DNA of 64,000 nucleotides. It comes from Amaranthus tricolor. Taxonomy: Eukaryota; Streptophyta; Magnoliopsida; Caryophyllales; Amaranthaceae. Of this stretch, positions 26,501 through 37,560 are shown one piece after another. The notes beneath the pieces were generated by a model. That model saw only the letters and a list, made by a program, of their open reading frames with translations. It ran no database searches and had not been told where the DNA came from. A program made the translations under genes and the position numbers. The stretch spans positions 3,596,644-3,660,643 of the forward strand of contig NC_080050.1 of assembly GCF_026212465.1 (NCBI RefSeq). Reading direction: 5' to 3'. Within the stretch, counting starts at the first letter, position 1. Every line of letters starts with the position of its first letter.

Positions 26501-29500
26501 AGTCATATACAACTAAAATACAAGGAACTTTATAATCTGAACCAAACTTAGCAATATATACGTTTCACTCACGTGTAGATTGATCCTGCTCGGAAGTACT
26601 TTCTGTTGAAGCAGCTCCGTTTTGTACAACCTAAATAAAGTGAACTTGAGACTTTACATATTCATGTTTAGATAACCATAACAAAATAATGCTGCTGCAA
26701 ATTACCTCAGCAAATTTAGTAATCTCGGATGGTGTCGGTGAAGATGAGTCATTATAGTTTTCAAATGCTGTATTTTGAAAAGTTTCTTCAGGAGAAACAT
26801 CAACAAATGCTGCATTAAAATTGAATATCACCCAATGAAAAATGAAACAATTGTCATCATATAATATTAGTAGACATCAGTTCATACATATTTTAAACAA
26901 ACTATAAAGATGGCTTTTAAGCCAAAACCAAAGTTGCTTATCTTAAGCTACTATGAGTAGTTTTTTGTTCTTTTGAGTAGTTTTCGGTTAGTTTTTGGCT
27001 TTACAACCCGCCTCTACTCTTATATACGACAACCCTCGCCATAACAGCTAGATTAAACAACTCCCTTTTAAGCCAATACTTCCAGCTAGTCAAACCAACT
27101 AATAGTTAACTCCAGCCACCAGCCATTACCCAAGACGTTAGGAGGCAATTATTGCACTCAAATGTACAGAAACCTAATTCCTAATGTACCCATCAAACCA
27201 GCCAGGTAAAATTTTAAAATAATTATTTCTGCAGCTTCAAGCACACCCGTTCAAAGTTATTGAAGTATTAAGCTTTCAAGTTCTGATTAGTTTATACACA
27301 AGGAAATCAAGAACCTCAGGGGGATTGCAACTATACCAGATCTTTTTGTTTCAGTCTTATTTTCCGTTTCCTCTTTAACAACTTCAGGTTCTGATGATTC
27401 TGTTTTAGTCGGAGAAACATCTACTACTGCAGAAGCTTCAGAAGCAGCAGGAGATGGATAAGTAGCCCGGCTTGATGCAGATGTAGTAGTTGACTTTGAT
27501 GAGGTACTCATTCCAGATGTAGAAGGTGGTTGGTAAGGATAACCAAATGGATTAGATCCTGATGTAGATGGAGGTGTGTATGGGAAAGGTGAGCCAGATC
27601 CATAGCCTGCATTGCTAAATTGATTGTTTTGAGATCCCATCTGGCTCATCATAGTCTTGAAAGTTTGTTGCATAGCAAATTTCTGACAGAAAACATGACC
27701 GGATTTATGAGAATGTAACATGGTAATCCAAGCAATGAAAACAATTAAAACTTTATATCCACCATGTAAGCAGACAGAAACTTAAAAAATTATAAAGGAC
27801 AAGACAAGTCCACAAATTACATATATATACGCACAAAGACCAGTACTGAAAAATATATCTTGATCATATCATCTTGAGCGTCCAGTAAGTCACTTGATCA
27901 ACATTAAACGTCTTATATTTTTAATTAATATTATTAAAAAATTGAACACATTCATTGGATGTTGTCCATTCTTCCGCATTCCTTAAGATCACAACCTAAT
28001 TCCAAGTATTGTGCCGAATAACATTCACAAGTTTATCTAAATCGGAAAGAGTCTAGGTTTTTGTCAACCTAAACCATAAATCATATCGACTATGCAAAGA
28101 CGGGGGAAAGTACAATATGTTTTACTTTGAGATCCATTTTCTCTGTTTATTTGAATATATTAATTCAAACCCATTTTCTTTTTTTTTTTTTTTGTTCTTT
28201 GAATCACCGAGGGTGACCAAATGACAATAGGAGAAAAGAAAATTGTCTCATGACATGTGACACTAGAACAAACTTGAAAATCTCCAAGATCGTGAAATCC
28301 AAAAATTGCCATGAACTAAATTTTCAGTTCTTTGGGCTAAGCCTCAACATTGCCAAAAGGAAAATCCAATAATATCCTAATAGGGCCTCCCAAAGAAGAG
28401 CTTTCCTAAAGGCATAAACTCCTTGAATGAAATAAACCCCCCCAAGGCAATGTTAGGCACAAAATCCAAATTTCTTGAAAGGTCTCCTTAGTTTCAAAGT
28501 CAATGATTACTTGAAGGAAGTAAGGTTGACACTCCCTATAATGGTCATTTGCCAAATATTTTGATACTCACCACTTGGATAGTAATCAATATTTGGTTCT
28601 CTAATTTGGGTTAGCTCTACTATGAATATTTTGGAATCATAAGGGTACAACCAACAAAGAATACTATGTACAAAATGTAAAGGATTATTCCCCTCCATTT
28701 TCCTCCTCCGACCCTCTCCTTTTAGTATCCAAATGAAGAAATTGTCATCTCTCCGCTTCCCTCTATTTTCTTTCCCTTTGTTTCCTCTCATTTCAACAAA
28801 ACAGAAAACAATAATCAACATATCAATCCTTCTATTTAATAATTACACATTTCTAAGCATTCAATTCCACTTTCATCTCTCAAAGCTCAAATTTCATAAA
28901 TTGAAGACCATTCCTCTCATTGTCTACATTCTCCTACACACCGTATCATTTAACATATTTAATTACTTCAAAAGCTTTTTCTTCTTTATGATCCCTTACA
29001 ATGAAGTACTAGAAGCATCACGTTACCCAACCTTAGTTCCTTGCAAGTTTACTTCTCTTTCAATTTCTTAAAATATTTTTTTACATCACCTTGATATTAC
29101 ATCATCCACCAAGACCATGTAAGCCTCACATTTCAAATCATGCACTCAAGAGCAGGTGACAATACCGCTTTAACTTCTGTAAGTGCATTTGTAATTCCAC
29201 ATCTTGAAAAAGTTGAATTCATATCATAAATGAAAAGGGTTTTCTTGCATCACGGCATCATCCACAAGGCATTAGTGCGTCTCACAAATTGCTAATTAAT
29301 ACCTCAAACCTCAAGTCAACTTCTTGTAATTATGGATTCCACGTATCTTGATATAAGCTTCTTCGACAACAATCCCAACCTTCAAACTTAAAATTGTGGG
29401 AAAAAAAAAACAAACACCATTACAATATAATCCACATTTGATTATTGGCTTTATGCATAGTATATTGGTTTTTCGGCTTTTGATTTTTAACTTATTAATT

Positions 29501-32500
29501 GGTGAGCTAAAAGCCTTATTTAGGAAATGAATTTTAACTAAAGCAACCAACAATCAACAATAAACGGCCAATTGTCAAACACCCTTATTTCGTGTTCAAT
29601 CAATTTACCATAACGCAAAATGCAAAAGTCTTATATTGACATGTTCGCCTTGTCAAATATCATTTACTTAAGAAATGCCAATCAGTACTTTCAAAGACTT
29701 CTACTTACCATAATATACCCCCATATACAAAATCATGACTAATGGAATTGGTAAAACAACCATAAAAGCCAACAGTTGTTAATGATAAAGTCATCGCCCT
29801 CTCAACGTGATGTCTTTTAAGGCTTAAGTTAGTCATAAACTCCACATATATCTTCAAAATAATAAACAATATATTGGAACGTACTTCCACAAAATTTAAT
29901 TTAACACTTAGTTTTAAAAAGTGTGTCTCACTTTGCACCTTGTGCGCTTCGAGCACAGGCTCGGCTAAAACACCTTGGTTAGATGAGACAAAGCCCACTA
30001 CAAGAGTCAAAAGGTGTGCACCTTGGTACACTTCTATGCGCTTCTTCCCTTGTGCACCAAATGTGCCACCTCATTGGTTTTGTGATTAACTCAAGCTTGT
30101 TTGTTTGAAAAAAACAATTAAAACTCCAACCCATATTTACTTAAAATGACATTTGAGAAATTGTTCCTTCCACTAAAAAAACTGGGTAAAGAAGAAGAAA
30201 TAACTTCAGGCAATCTTCATATTCTTATTACAATAGTTATATGCTAAAGGGTGTTTACCCAAATGATAATGAATGATTTCTTGCTTATTGCAATTATAAT
30301 ATGAATGTCATGTCGTTTAAGTATATTATATGTATTAAAATTGATTTAAAGCTTTATAACAAAAAAGTGTGCCTCGCCTATAAAAACTCAAGCCTTCACC
30401 CTGCTTAGCAACTAATCTCTAATGAGCTTTTGCACTTCGATACAAAAGACAGAGTTGATAGAATAAATGATGATCATAAAAATGTAATGAGATGTCTTCA
30501 TTATTCATGCAGGAGATGTTCAATATGAAATGTCCTAAACTCTTAACAACTTGCAATACATAGTTGATAGAATAAATGATGGTCATAAAAATGTAATGAG
30601 ATGTCTAAACCCCAAGATTAAACCCAAACATACAATCTCAACAATTGATGGTTGATACAATCAAATGAAGGACATAAAAATGTAATAGGTTATACCAAGT
30701 CCCTATGGGAAAGTATATATTCACATATATTTAGTTTATTCTATTTTCCCTTTATTATTGTATAGGATATTTAGCTTCCTAATTTAGTGACTAGTATTAC
30801 TTGTATATATTGGAGGCCGAGTTACTCATTAATGTAATACAAACCGTATTCCCAAAACCCTAATCTTCCGCGATTGTTTATTCTTCATGGTATCAGAGTC
30901 TTAGGGTTCAGATCCAGGAAAAACCCATAAACCTTTGAATGACTCATCATCTACCTTTTCTTACCTACAATGGCCAAACCCACAAATGAACCAGCACAGA
31001 AACAAGTAATTTCTATGGAACAAATGTTCCAGATGTTTCAAAAACTCAATAAAACAACCAGCCAAACAGAAAACCCATCCACCATTCGAATCTCAGAAAA
31101 ACTAACATACCATAATTACACTAAATGGTGCAAGCTAATGCACATAGCCATTGGTGGTCGAGGACGGCTCAGCCATATCACTGCCGCACCTCCACTACCT
31201 ACAGATCCGAAATTTGCTCAATGGGAACAGAGGGACTCCATGGTAATATCATGGATCATTGAAAATATAGACGGTAACATTGTCAATCAATTCTTGGATT
31301 ACACCAATGCTCAAAGTTTATGGCAGGGAATTGAGAATCTCTTAAGCAGTGGTAGGGACGAACTCTATACCTTTGATCCGAGTTCAAAAGCAGCCACTTT
31401 GACGCAAGCCAATGACACTATTGAAGTTTACTACGGTAAACAGAATGTGTTGTGGAAAGAAATTGACCGGAGAATGCCAAACACGATGGTATGCTCAAAG
31501 GACATCACATAATTCAACAAATACATACAAAGGCAAAGACTATCAATTTCTCACGGGAATCAATGAAGATCTAGACAAAGAAAGAAAAGATCTCCTCCAC
31601 AATGACCCACTGCAATAGTGGAGATGGCGTATGCCACCATCAGGTGAGAAATATCATGTCGGAAAATAACGAACGACGTCTCATCACTGGGATTGGGTCC
31701 CTCGGAGATTGGATCGGGGTTAGCCATGCAAAACAAAAACCTCCATAGAAACCGAGATGAAGATGACAGGAGAAAACTCCGATGTACCCACTGTGGAGGC
31801 TCAAGGCATACTAAGGAGGGATGTTTCAAGCTTATGGGATACCCCGAGTGGTGGGACGATCTAAAGAAGAGAAAAGTTGCCACCAAGGCACCGACAAATC
31901 GAACCGGCAGCAAGGTGCACCTGACTACTGTCGATCAACCCTCATCATGTGATATGTCAGGTAGTGTGAAGGGCTACAAGGGGGAAGAGGATATAGTGGC
32001 CGGAACCAAAACAGAAAGAAGAAAGGAGTAGAGAGAAACAGCTGCAACACATGGGAGGGAAGTGAGAACTTTCCTAACTCACTTATTTATACTACCCCTG
32101 AAACCCTAATGTCCCAAACACTTGAAACCCAAACCCACATAAAATCGAGTGGGCATTTAAAAATAAAATCCCCTATGTTTTTAAATTCCAGCCCACTCCC
32201 AAATAATAAGCCCACATGTTTGTTTAACCCAAAACACCAAACACCCATAAGTCTTCTAAGCCACAAAACCAACTCTCAATGGATATTTGATTGCGGGGCG
32301 ACAGATACTATGACCTTTGACCCCCGTGATCTTCTATCCACACACTCTACCACCCGAACCCATATCTAGACAACCAATGGGGAATGTATACCAGTTGACC
32401 AAGCAGGGCCAGTTGACATCTCACCCTCCCTCCATATTAAAATTTGCTTGTTAATTCCCAGTTTGTCACATAAGTTGTTGTCTGTTAGCCAGTTAACCAA

Positions 32501-35500
32501 AGATTTGAATTGTACTGTGCTATTAACTTCTGATGGTTGTGTTGTGCAGGATGCTCGGACAGGGACGATTGTTGGGCGTAGTACTTAACGGGATGGGCTA
32601 TACTATGTTGACGAGGCAATTCAAAATGATAGTGCAATGCTTGCTCACGTTTCTCTTGCTCACCAATTGTGGACATGGCATCGTCATTTAGGTCACCCAT
32701 CTCTAGGTTATCTAAAACGACTTTTTCCTTTCATGATTGTAAAGTGCCCTTGGATTGTGAAACTTGTGTACTAGCCAAGAGTCATAAATATTCTTATTTT
32801 CCTAGTAACACTTGAGCAAATAACCCATTTGATTTAGTACATTCTGATGTATGGGGCCCAAATCCGAACATAAATTCTCATGGTTTTGCATATTTTGTGT
32901 TATTTGTTGATGATTGTACTCGTATGTGCTGGGATTATTTCTCGAAACACAAATCTGGAGTCTTTGATGTTTTTGGTAAATTTTATTACATGATCCTCAC
33001 CCAATTTCATTCCCAAATAAAAATTCTTCGATCTGATAATGGTGGTGAATATGTTTCCCTCGTTATCAAACAATATTTCCCTGAGCATGGTTTGATTCAC
33101 CAAACATCTTGTTCTAATACCCCACAACAAAATGGGGTTGCCAAAAGGAAAAATCATACCCTCCTTGAGATATCACGGGCACTCATGTTTGAAGCTCGTA
33201 TGCTTGCTCGTTTTTGGCCTGAGGCCATTGCTATAGCGACCTATCTAACCAACCGACTCCCTACAAAGTCTCTTCAGTTTCAAACACTCTTGCTACCTTG
33301 AATAATTTCACTACCATTCTTTCGTCTCATTCCCTTTCTCCTCGCATATTTGGGTGTGTAGTGTATGTTCACCTTCCAACCAAGGTGAGGACCCAATTTG
33401 AACCCCGAGCAGTCAAATGGGAGTTTCTTGGGTATGGGGTAACTCAAAAGACTTATCGATGTTATGATCAAATTCACAACAAATTATATACCACCATGAA
33501 CTGTGACTTTTTTAGCAGTCCTACTACTATACCCAGCCTCGATCTCAGGGGGAGAGTGTGAGTGAAGATCTTAGCTGGTTAATTTATTCCTTGGTCGACA
33601 GTTGAGATCAAAAAGAGCAAGTAGGTAATACCACAGACATTGCTATTGAAAACACAGTTACTCCGTCTACTTAGGCTACTCCCGTCCTCGAGCATCCAAT
33701 TGAACAAGAGATAACACCGAATTCTCCCTCTATTGATATATCTAATGATGATGTTGTGCCAAGTGTTGATGCTCCCAGGATATGAGTTGCCTCCCAAGAG
33801 GACACGAGGGGTGCCTCCTAGGAGATATGATCCGGAATTCGAATCTCAGAGATCCCGATATCCTATTAGTAGAGAAGATAATGAACAGTTATCATAGACA
33901 GCAATTGCCTTCAACATTGCTCTGTATTCCAGCACTCTTCCAAAAACCACTGAAGAAGCCCTTCGTGATCCGAAATGAAAGAAAGCCATGGATGAAGAAA
34001 TTACAGCCCTCCAGAAGAATGAGACATGGGAAAAGTGTACATTACCAAACGGGAAGAAAACAGTTGGGTGTAAATGGGTGTTCTCAGTCAAGTATCATGC
34101 TGATGGGACCATCGAGAGATACAAAGCACGTCCTGTAGCCAAAATCGACACTATCCGGGTTCTCTTCTCTATAACAGCAAACAAAGATTGGCCACTATAT
34201 CAGTTTGATGTGAAGAATGTCTTTCTATATGGGGAAATTGAAAAGGAGGTTTATATGAAGCTACCACCAAGATTCTCAGATGAATATAACCAAGGCGAAC
34301 GGTGTAAACTCAAGAAAGCCCTGTATGGTTTGAAACAGTCTCCAAGGGCCTGGTTTGGGAGATTGACTGCAGCTTTGAAGAAATTTGGGTACAAACAAAG
34401 TAACTCAAATCATACTCTGTTTCTCTGGAAGAAAGGGGATCAGATCACGTCTTGTTATTTATATTGATAATATGGTTATTACCGGAAACAATGCTAAGGA
34501 GATCGATGAACTTAAGAGACAATTATTTCGAGAATTTGAGATGAAAGATATGGGAAACTTGAAATACTTCCTTAGAATAAAGGTCCTAAGATCCAAGAAA
34601 GGGATATTCATTAATCAACGGAAGTATCTTCTGGATCTCTTAGCAGAAGCAGGAATGGTGGATTGCAAACCAGTAGAAACACCTATGGTAACCAATCATG
34701 GTCTTCAGAATGTTGAAGGGGCAGAAATGACAGATCAGGAACGTTATAGAAGCATGGTGGGGAAGCTGATCTATTTATCACACACAAGAACAGACATTGT
34801 TTATGCTGTAGGGGTTTTAAGTAAATTCATGCATCGACCCCAAGTGGAACACATGGCGGCAGTCATGAGGATTTTGAGATACTTGAAGGGGACAAGTAGT
34901 AAGGGAATCCTTTATAAAAGGAATGAACACCTTGATCTTGTTGGTTACACAGATGCAGACTGAGCTGGTGATCGAGACGACAGAAAATCTACTTCGGAAT
35001 ACTTCACCCTTGTAGGAGGAAATCTGGTTACTTGGAAGAGTAAGAAACAGAAGGTGGTCGCCTTATCAAGTGCTGAGGCTGAATTTAGAGGTATAGCAAA
35101 AGGGGTCACGGAAATTCTATGGATTAGAAAGCTCTTAAACGAGCTAAATTGCCACCAAACACAGGCATGTCTTCTATACTGTGATAATAAAGCAACAATC
35201 AGCATCTTAGAGAATCCAGTTCAGCATGATCGAACAAAAAACGTAGAAATTGACAGGCACTTCATCAAAGAGAAATTGGAAAACAAGATCATCAACCTTC
35301 CTTTTGTTAGATCGAAGGATCAACTAGCCGACATTCTCACGAAAGTTGTGCTCTTTAATGATACTTTATGCAAGTTAGGCATCGGTGATCCCATGACCTA
35401 ACTTAAGGGGGAGTATGGGAAAGTATATATTCACATATATTTAGTTTAATCTATTTTCCCTTTATTATTGTATAGGATATTAAGCTTCCTAATTTTGACT

Positions 35501-36196
35501 AGTATTACTTGTATATATTGGAGGCTGATTTACTCATTAATGTAATACAAACCGTATTCCCAAAACCCTAATCTTCCGCAGCTGTTTATTCTTCAGTCCC
35601 TCCCAACAACTTGCAAATTGCAATACATAGCTTCCTCATTTATACAAAATTCATTCATTATGAGAAACATTGTACCACAAAATAGCATAACTGACAAAAA
35701 AACTTACCTTCAACCATGAAGAAGCAAAAGAGAAAAGTGCAGAACATGCAACACCAACCCCAATCCAAAACAAAGGTGACCCACTGTAATTCAACATTAA
35801 TACATATCAAAAAATTCAGCTAATTTCAACCACAAAAACAAAAGGTAATAAACTTTGCACCAAATTAGAAAAGAAAACAAAAAACAAGATAAAAAGCTTA
35901 AAACTTTACAATTGAGAAGGGGGAGGAGCAGCATAAGGAAGTGGATTAACCCCAACAGAAGTGGTCTGTTTATCAGCTGTTTCAGGAGTACTTTGAACAA
36001 CTTTTTTGTTGGAATTAGAGGAAAACAAAGCAAAAAGAACAGTTTTTGATCTGGGTTTTGAAACAAAGACAGACCCTTTTGTTCTCTTGGGTAGAAGAGG
36101 AAGACCAAAGCATTGTTTGGTAGAAATAATTCTACAACCAGGGAAATTGCTTAAACCCATTACTGGTTTTGAAGAAACTAGGGCTAAATTTTCCAT
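20519..36196 (-). CDS. TIC40: TIC40, chloroplast inner-envelope import co-chaperone (12 exons, 447 aa)
   Basis: Exons: 36196-35910, 35783-35708, 27682-27337, 26809-26706, 26630-26573, 26266-26188, 25589-25549, 24353-24308, 22683-22589, 21926-21823, 21748-21701, 20578-20519. All introns are GT-AG and every phase joins to one frame of 1344 nt, 447 aa, the same length as Arabidopsis TIC40. In order: plastid transit peptide starting MENLALVS, one membrane helix encoded by exon 2 (GSPLFWIGVGV..., about 97-119), a Ser/Thr/Pro-rich linker (exon 3), an acidic region, and two Sti1/Hop-like segments in the C-terminal third (about 297-345 and 380-440) ending in NPMNIVKYQNDKE and LFPGTSGPF. The family acts with Tic110 and Hsp93 on the stromal face of the inner envelope. 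Intron 2 (8 kb) carries a Copia element; intron 8 carries a Stowaway MITE. The coding sequence looks intact. Confidence 0.96.
23969..24228. mobile_element. Stowaway-like MITE in TIC40 intron 8
   Basis: This 260-bp element has terminal inverted repeats of about 40 bp (left CCCCTTCCGTTTCTTTTC; right, reverse complemented, CTCCCTCCGTTTCTTTTC, continuing into ATGTCCCATTTGCTTTTTG) and TA on each side (23967-23968, 24229-24230). CTCCCTCCGTT termini with a TA target are diagnostic for Tc1/Mariner-derived Stowaway MITEs. The element lies only 80 bp upstream, in plus coordinates, of TIC40 exon 8. Confidence 0.88.
26900..27130. repeat. MITE relic in TIC40 intron 3
   Basis: Contains GGCTTTTAAGCCAAAACC, AGTTTTTGGCTTTA and AGCCACCAGCCATTA words, like the foldback MITE at 2510-2893. 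Ends are not clear, so this is only a relic call. Confidence 0.35.
27683..30452. other. TIC40 intron 2, distal part: no gene
   Basis: Non-coding intron sequence. It contains a T-rich run at about 28177-28194, a C-rich short run near 28436-28444, and a MITE end at about 29440-29590 (GGCCAATTGTCAAACACCC). Near 29930-30060 are TTGTGCGCTTCGAGCACAGG-type words, which look like a dispersed repeat. Open frames here (for example 28733-29071) are low-complexity and not supported. Confidence 0.55.
30453..30703. repeat. Three degenerate direct repeats beside the Copia insertion
   Basis: GTTGATAGAATAAATGATGATCATAAAAATGTAATGAG-type units start near 30453, 30562 and 30648; the third is diverged (GGTTGATACAATCAAATGAA). 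The Copia element begins at the end of the third unit. ACAACTTGCAATACATAG lies before the array, and a variant lies just 3' of the element at about 35606. Confidence 0.6.
30704..30887 (+). repeat. 5' LTR of the TIC40-intron Copia element
   Basis: 184 bp, starting TATGGGAAAGTATATATTC and ending GTTTATTCTTCA. The start at TA rather than TG is set by the GTCCC duplication. Confidence 0.9.
30970..35401 (+). pseudogene. Broken gag-pol of the TIC40-intron Copia element
   Basis: Gag opens at 30970 (MAKPTNEP...) and ends prematurely at 31512; the frame continues elsewhere from about 31515. A zinc knuckle CTHCGGSRHTKEGC lies near 31785. The protease region has WIFDCGATDTM (about 32280). Integrase (about 32750-33300) keeps the RSDNGGEY block but has in-frame stops. 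Reverse transcriptase starts near 33988 and has three visible defects: a deletion (KARPVAKIDT at about 34127-34146 lacks roughly 20 family residues), a frameshift near 34440, and YIDN in place of the catalytic YVDD (34460-34471). RNase H (from about 34950) has a stop at DAD*. The element cannot be autonomous. Confidence 0.9.
35414..35595 (+). repeat. 3' LTR of the TIC40-intron Copia element
   Basis: 182 bp, nearly identical to the 5' LTR apart from about eight to ten differences, including a short indel at AATTTAGTGAC versus AATTTTGAC. Confidence 0.9.
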
Positions 36197-36383
36197 CTTT
36201 TTGGAAAAGGGTTCTGAATTTCAGGGGATTTATTGGATATTGTAGGAAGAAGAAAAGAGGGCTTCCCTTCCTATGGTTTTGGCTTAGTAGAGACGAGAGA
36301 GATTACTCACAGAGAGGGAGGGTGTACCGCGTATGACAATAGAGATAGTAACTTAGGTTTTTTTTCAAAAAAACAATTACAAT

Positions 36384-36825
36384 CGGTACTATCCAACTTT
36401 ATAAAATGACAGTGTTAGCACTTTTATTATATTTTTTCACATAGTAGCATCTAGTTTAAGCCTTATTTAATTTTCGTTAAATTCTTGTTAATACCGTTTA
36501 ATTTATCATTTTAACGTTTCCACCCTTATTAAGTGTTGGTTATTATCTTTATAATTTGCCCTAAACCATTGTTATGCTCTCAAATGTTTAATTCACTATT
36601 TTTACGTTTGGTTCACCGTTTGATTTATCAATGCTCTCAAATGTTTAGGGTAAATTATAAAGATAAGAACCAACACTTAATAAAGGTATAAACGTCAAAA
36701 TGGTGAATTTAACGAAAATTAACAAGAATTTATTAGATAAGACATAAATTGGATGCTACCATGTGAAAAAATCTTACAACAGGCTACCACTAGTGTTTCA
36801 TCAAAGTTCGATATTATCATGTAGA
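36384..36825. mobile_element. Long inverted-repeat (foldback) element upstream of TIC40
   Basis: The arms of about 140-200 bp are reverse complements with small differences: left ACATAGTAGCATCTAGTTTA...TTAAGTGTTGGTTATTATC, right GATAAGAACCAACACTTAA...GGATGCTACCATGTGAAAA. The loop contains a direct repeat ATGCTCTCAAATGTTTA. It starts about 190 bp upstream of the TIC40 ATG. Target duplication not identified; superfamily unknown. Confidence 0.65.
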
Positions 36826-37074
36826 ATTTTTTTTTTTTTTTTTTGGAATCCTAGTAAATTAGGTTCATTTGAGTGAAAATCTACCCTTTTGGTTGGGATC
36901 AAACCTCTCAAATTTTGATCCAAATCAAAAATTCGACTCGTCAAGATTTAATTTGGACCCGACCAATCACACTAAAACCCAACCCTTACTAAATTTGACA
37001 AATTTTTTAGCTCTACATCAATTATCATGAAAATAAACACAAATTATAAGGAGATAGTGTCTCATAGTGATATC
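36826..37074. other. Intergenic, nothing recognised
   Basis: AT-rich sequence between the TIC40 upstream foldback element and a minisatellite. A T-run lies at about 36829-36844. Confidence 0.5.
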
Positions 37075-37560
37075 AAATAGTTGATCCATTTTTAGTTTTG
37101 ACGTATTAGTGATTAATTTTAACCTTAACATAATCAATTTGTACTTAACCTATATAACCTCAAATGAATTGGCCTTTTTAAGATGATAAATTAGGATCTT
37201 AAGCATCAATTTAGACCTTAAAGTGATCAGTTATATATAAAGTGATAAATTATAATATTAGAGCGAATAACTTTAACTTGATGACTAACAAGTTTAAAAA
37301 TAATTAATTACAATCTTAAAGTGATTAATTTAAAACTTATAATGACAAAGCATAAGCCATCACTTGTATAATGATCAGTTATAATTTCTAATCTTAAATG
37401 AGTACATTATAACTTTAAAGGGATGAATTATAATCTTAAAGTGGTTAATTGTGACTTCAAGTAATAAATTATAAATGATTTGTAATAACTTTTTAAATGT
37501 ATTAATTTTGACCTTAAAAATTTCAATTATAACCTTAATATTGATCAATTTAATAATTGC
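37075..37560. repeat. Degenerate minisatellite, locus 2
   Basis: Many variants of TTAAAGTGATTAATTATAATC and TTTTGACCTTAAAAATTTCA in series over almost 500 bp. It is bounded by GTGTCTCATAGTGATAT (about 37050) and TAAGGCGGTCTTTTACAAG (about 37620), which resemble AGACGGTCTCA-type ends. Confidence 0.6.

Larger units (their letters stand above)
30704..35595 (+). mobile_element. Copia LTR retrotransposon, degenerate, in TIC40 intron 2
   Basis: Two LTRs (30704-30887 and 35414-35595) bound a gag-pol region in the order Gag, zinc knuckle, protease, integrase, reverse transcriptase, RNase H, which is the Copia order. The primer-binding site TGGTATCAGAG directly follows the 5' LTR (initiator Met tRNA type). 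A purine tract AAGGGGGAG precedes the 3' LTR. The target duplication GTCCC lies on both sides (30699-30703; 35596-35600). The LTRs differ at roughly 8-10 positions, so insertion is not recent. It is in the opposite orientation to TIC40, and the reading frames are broken in several places. Confidence 0.95.

Noticed and set aside
28140..28470. Possible LINE or gene fragment in TIC40 intron 2
   Set aside because: Translation on both strands is interrupted and no reverse-transcriptase motif is visible.
28733..29071. 112-codon plus-strand frame in TIC40 intron 2
   Set aside because: Phe/Leu/Ile-rich low complexity; the opposite strand is also open; no motif.
30453..30703. Spaced repeats reminiscent of a CRISPR array
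   Set aside because: Only three degenerate units in a plant intron with irregular spacing; not a CRISPR array.
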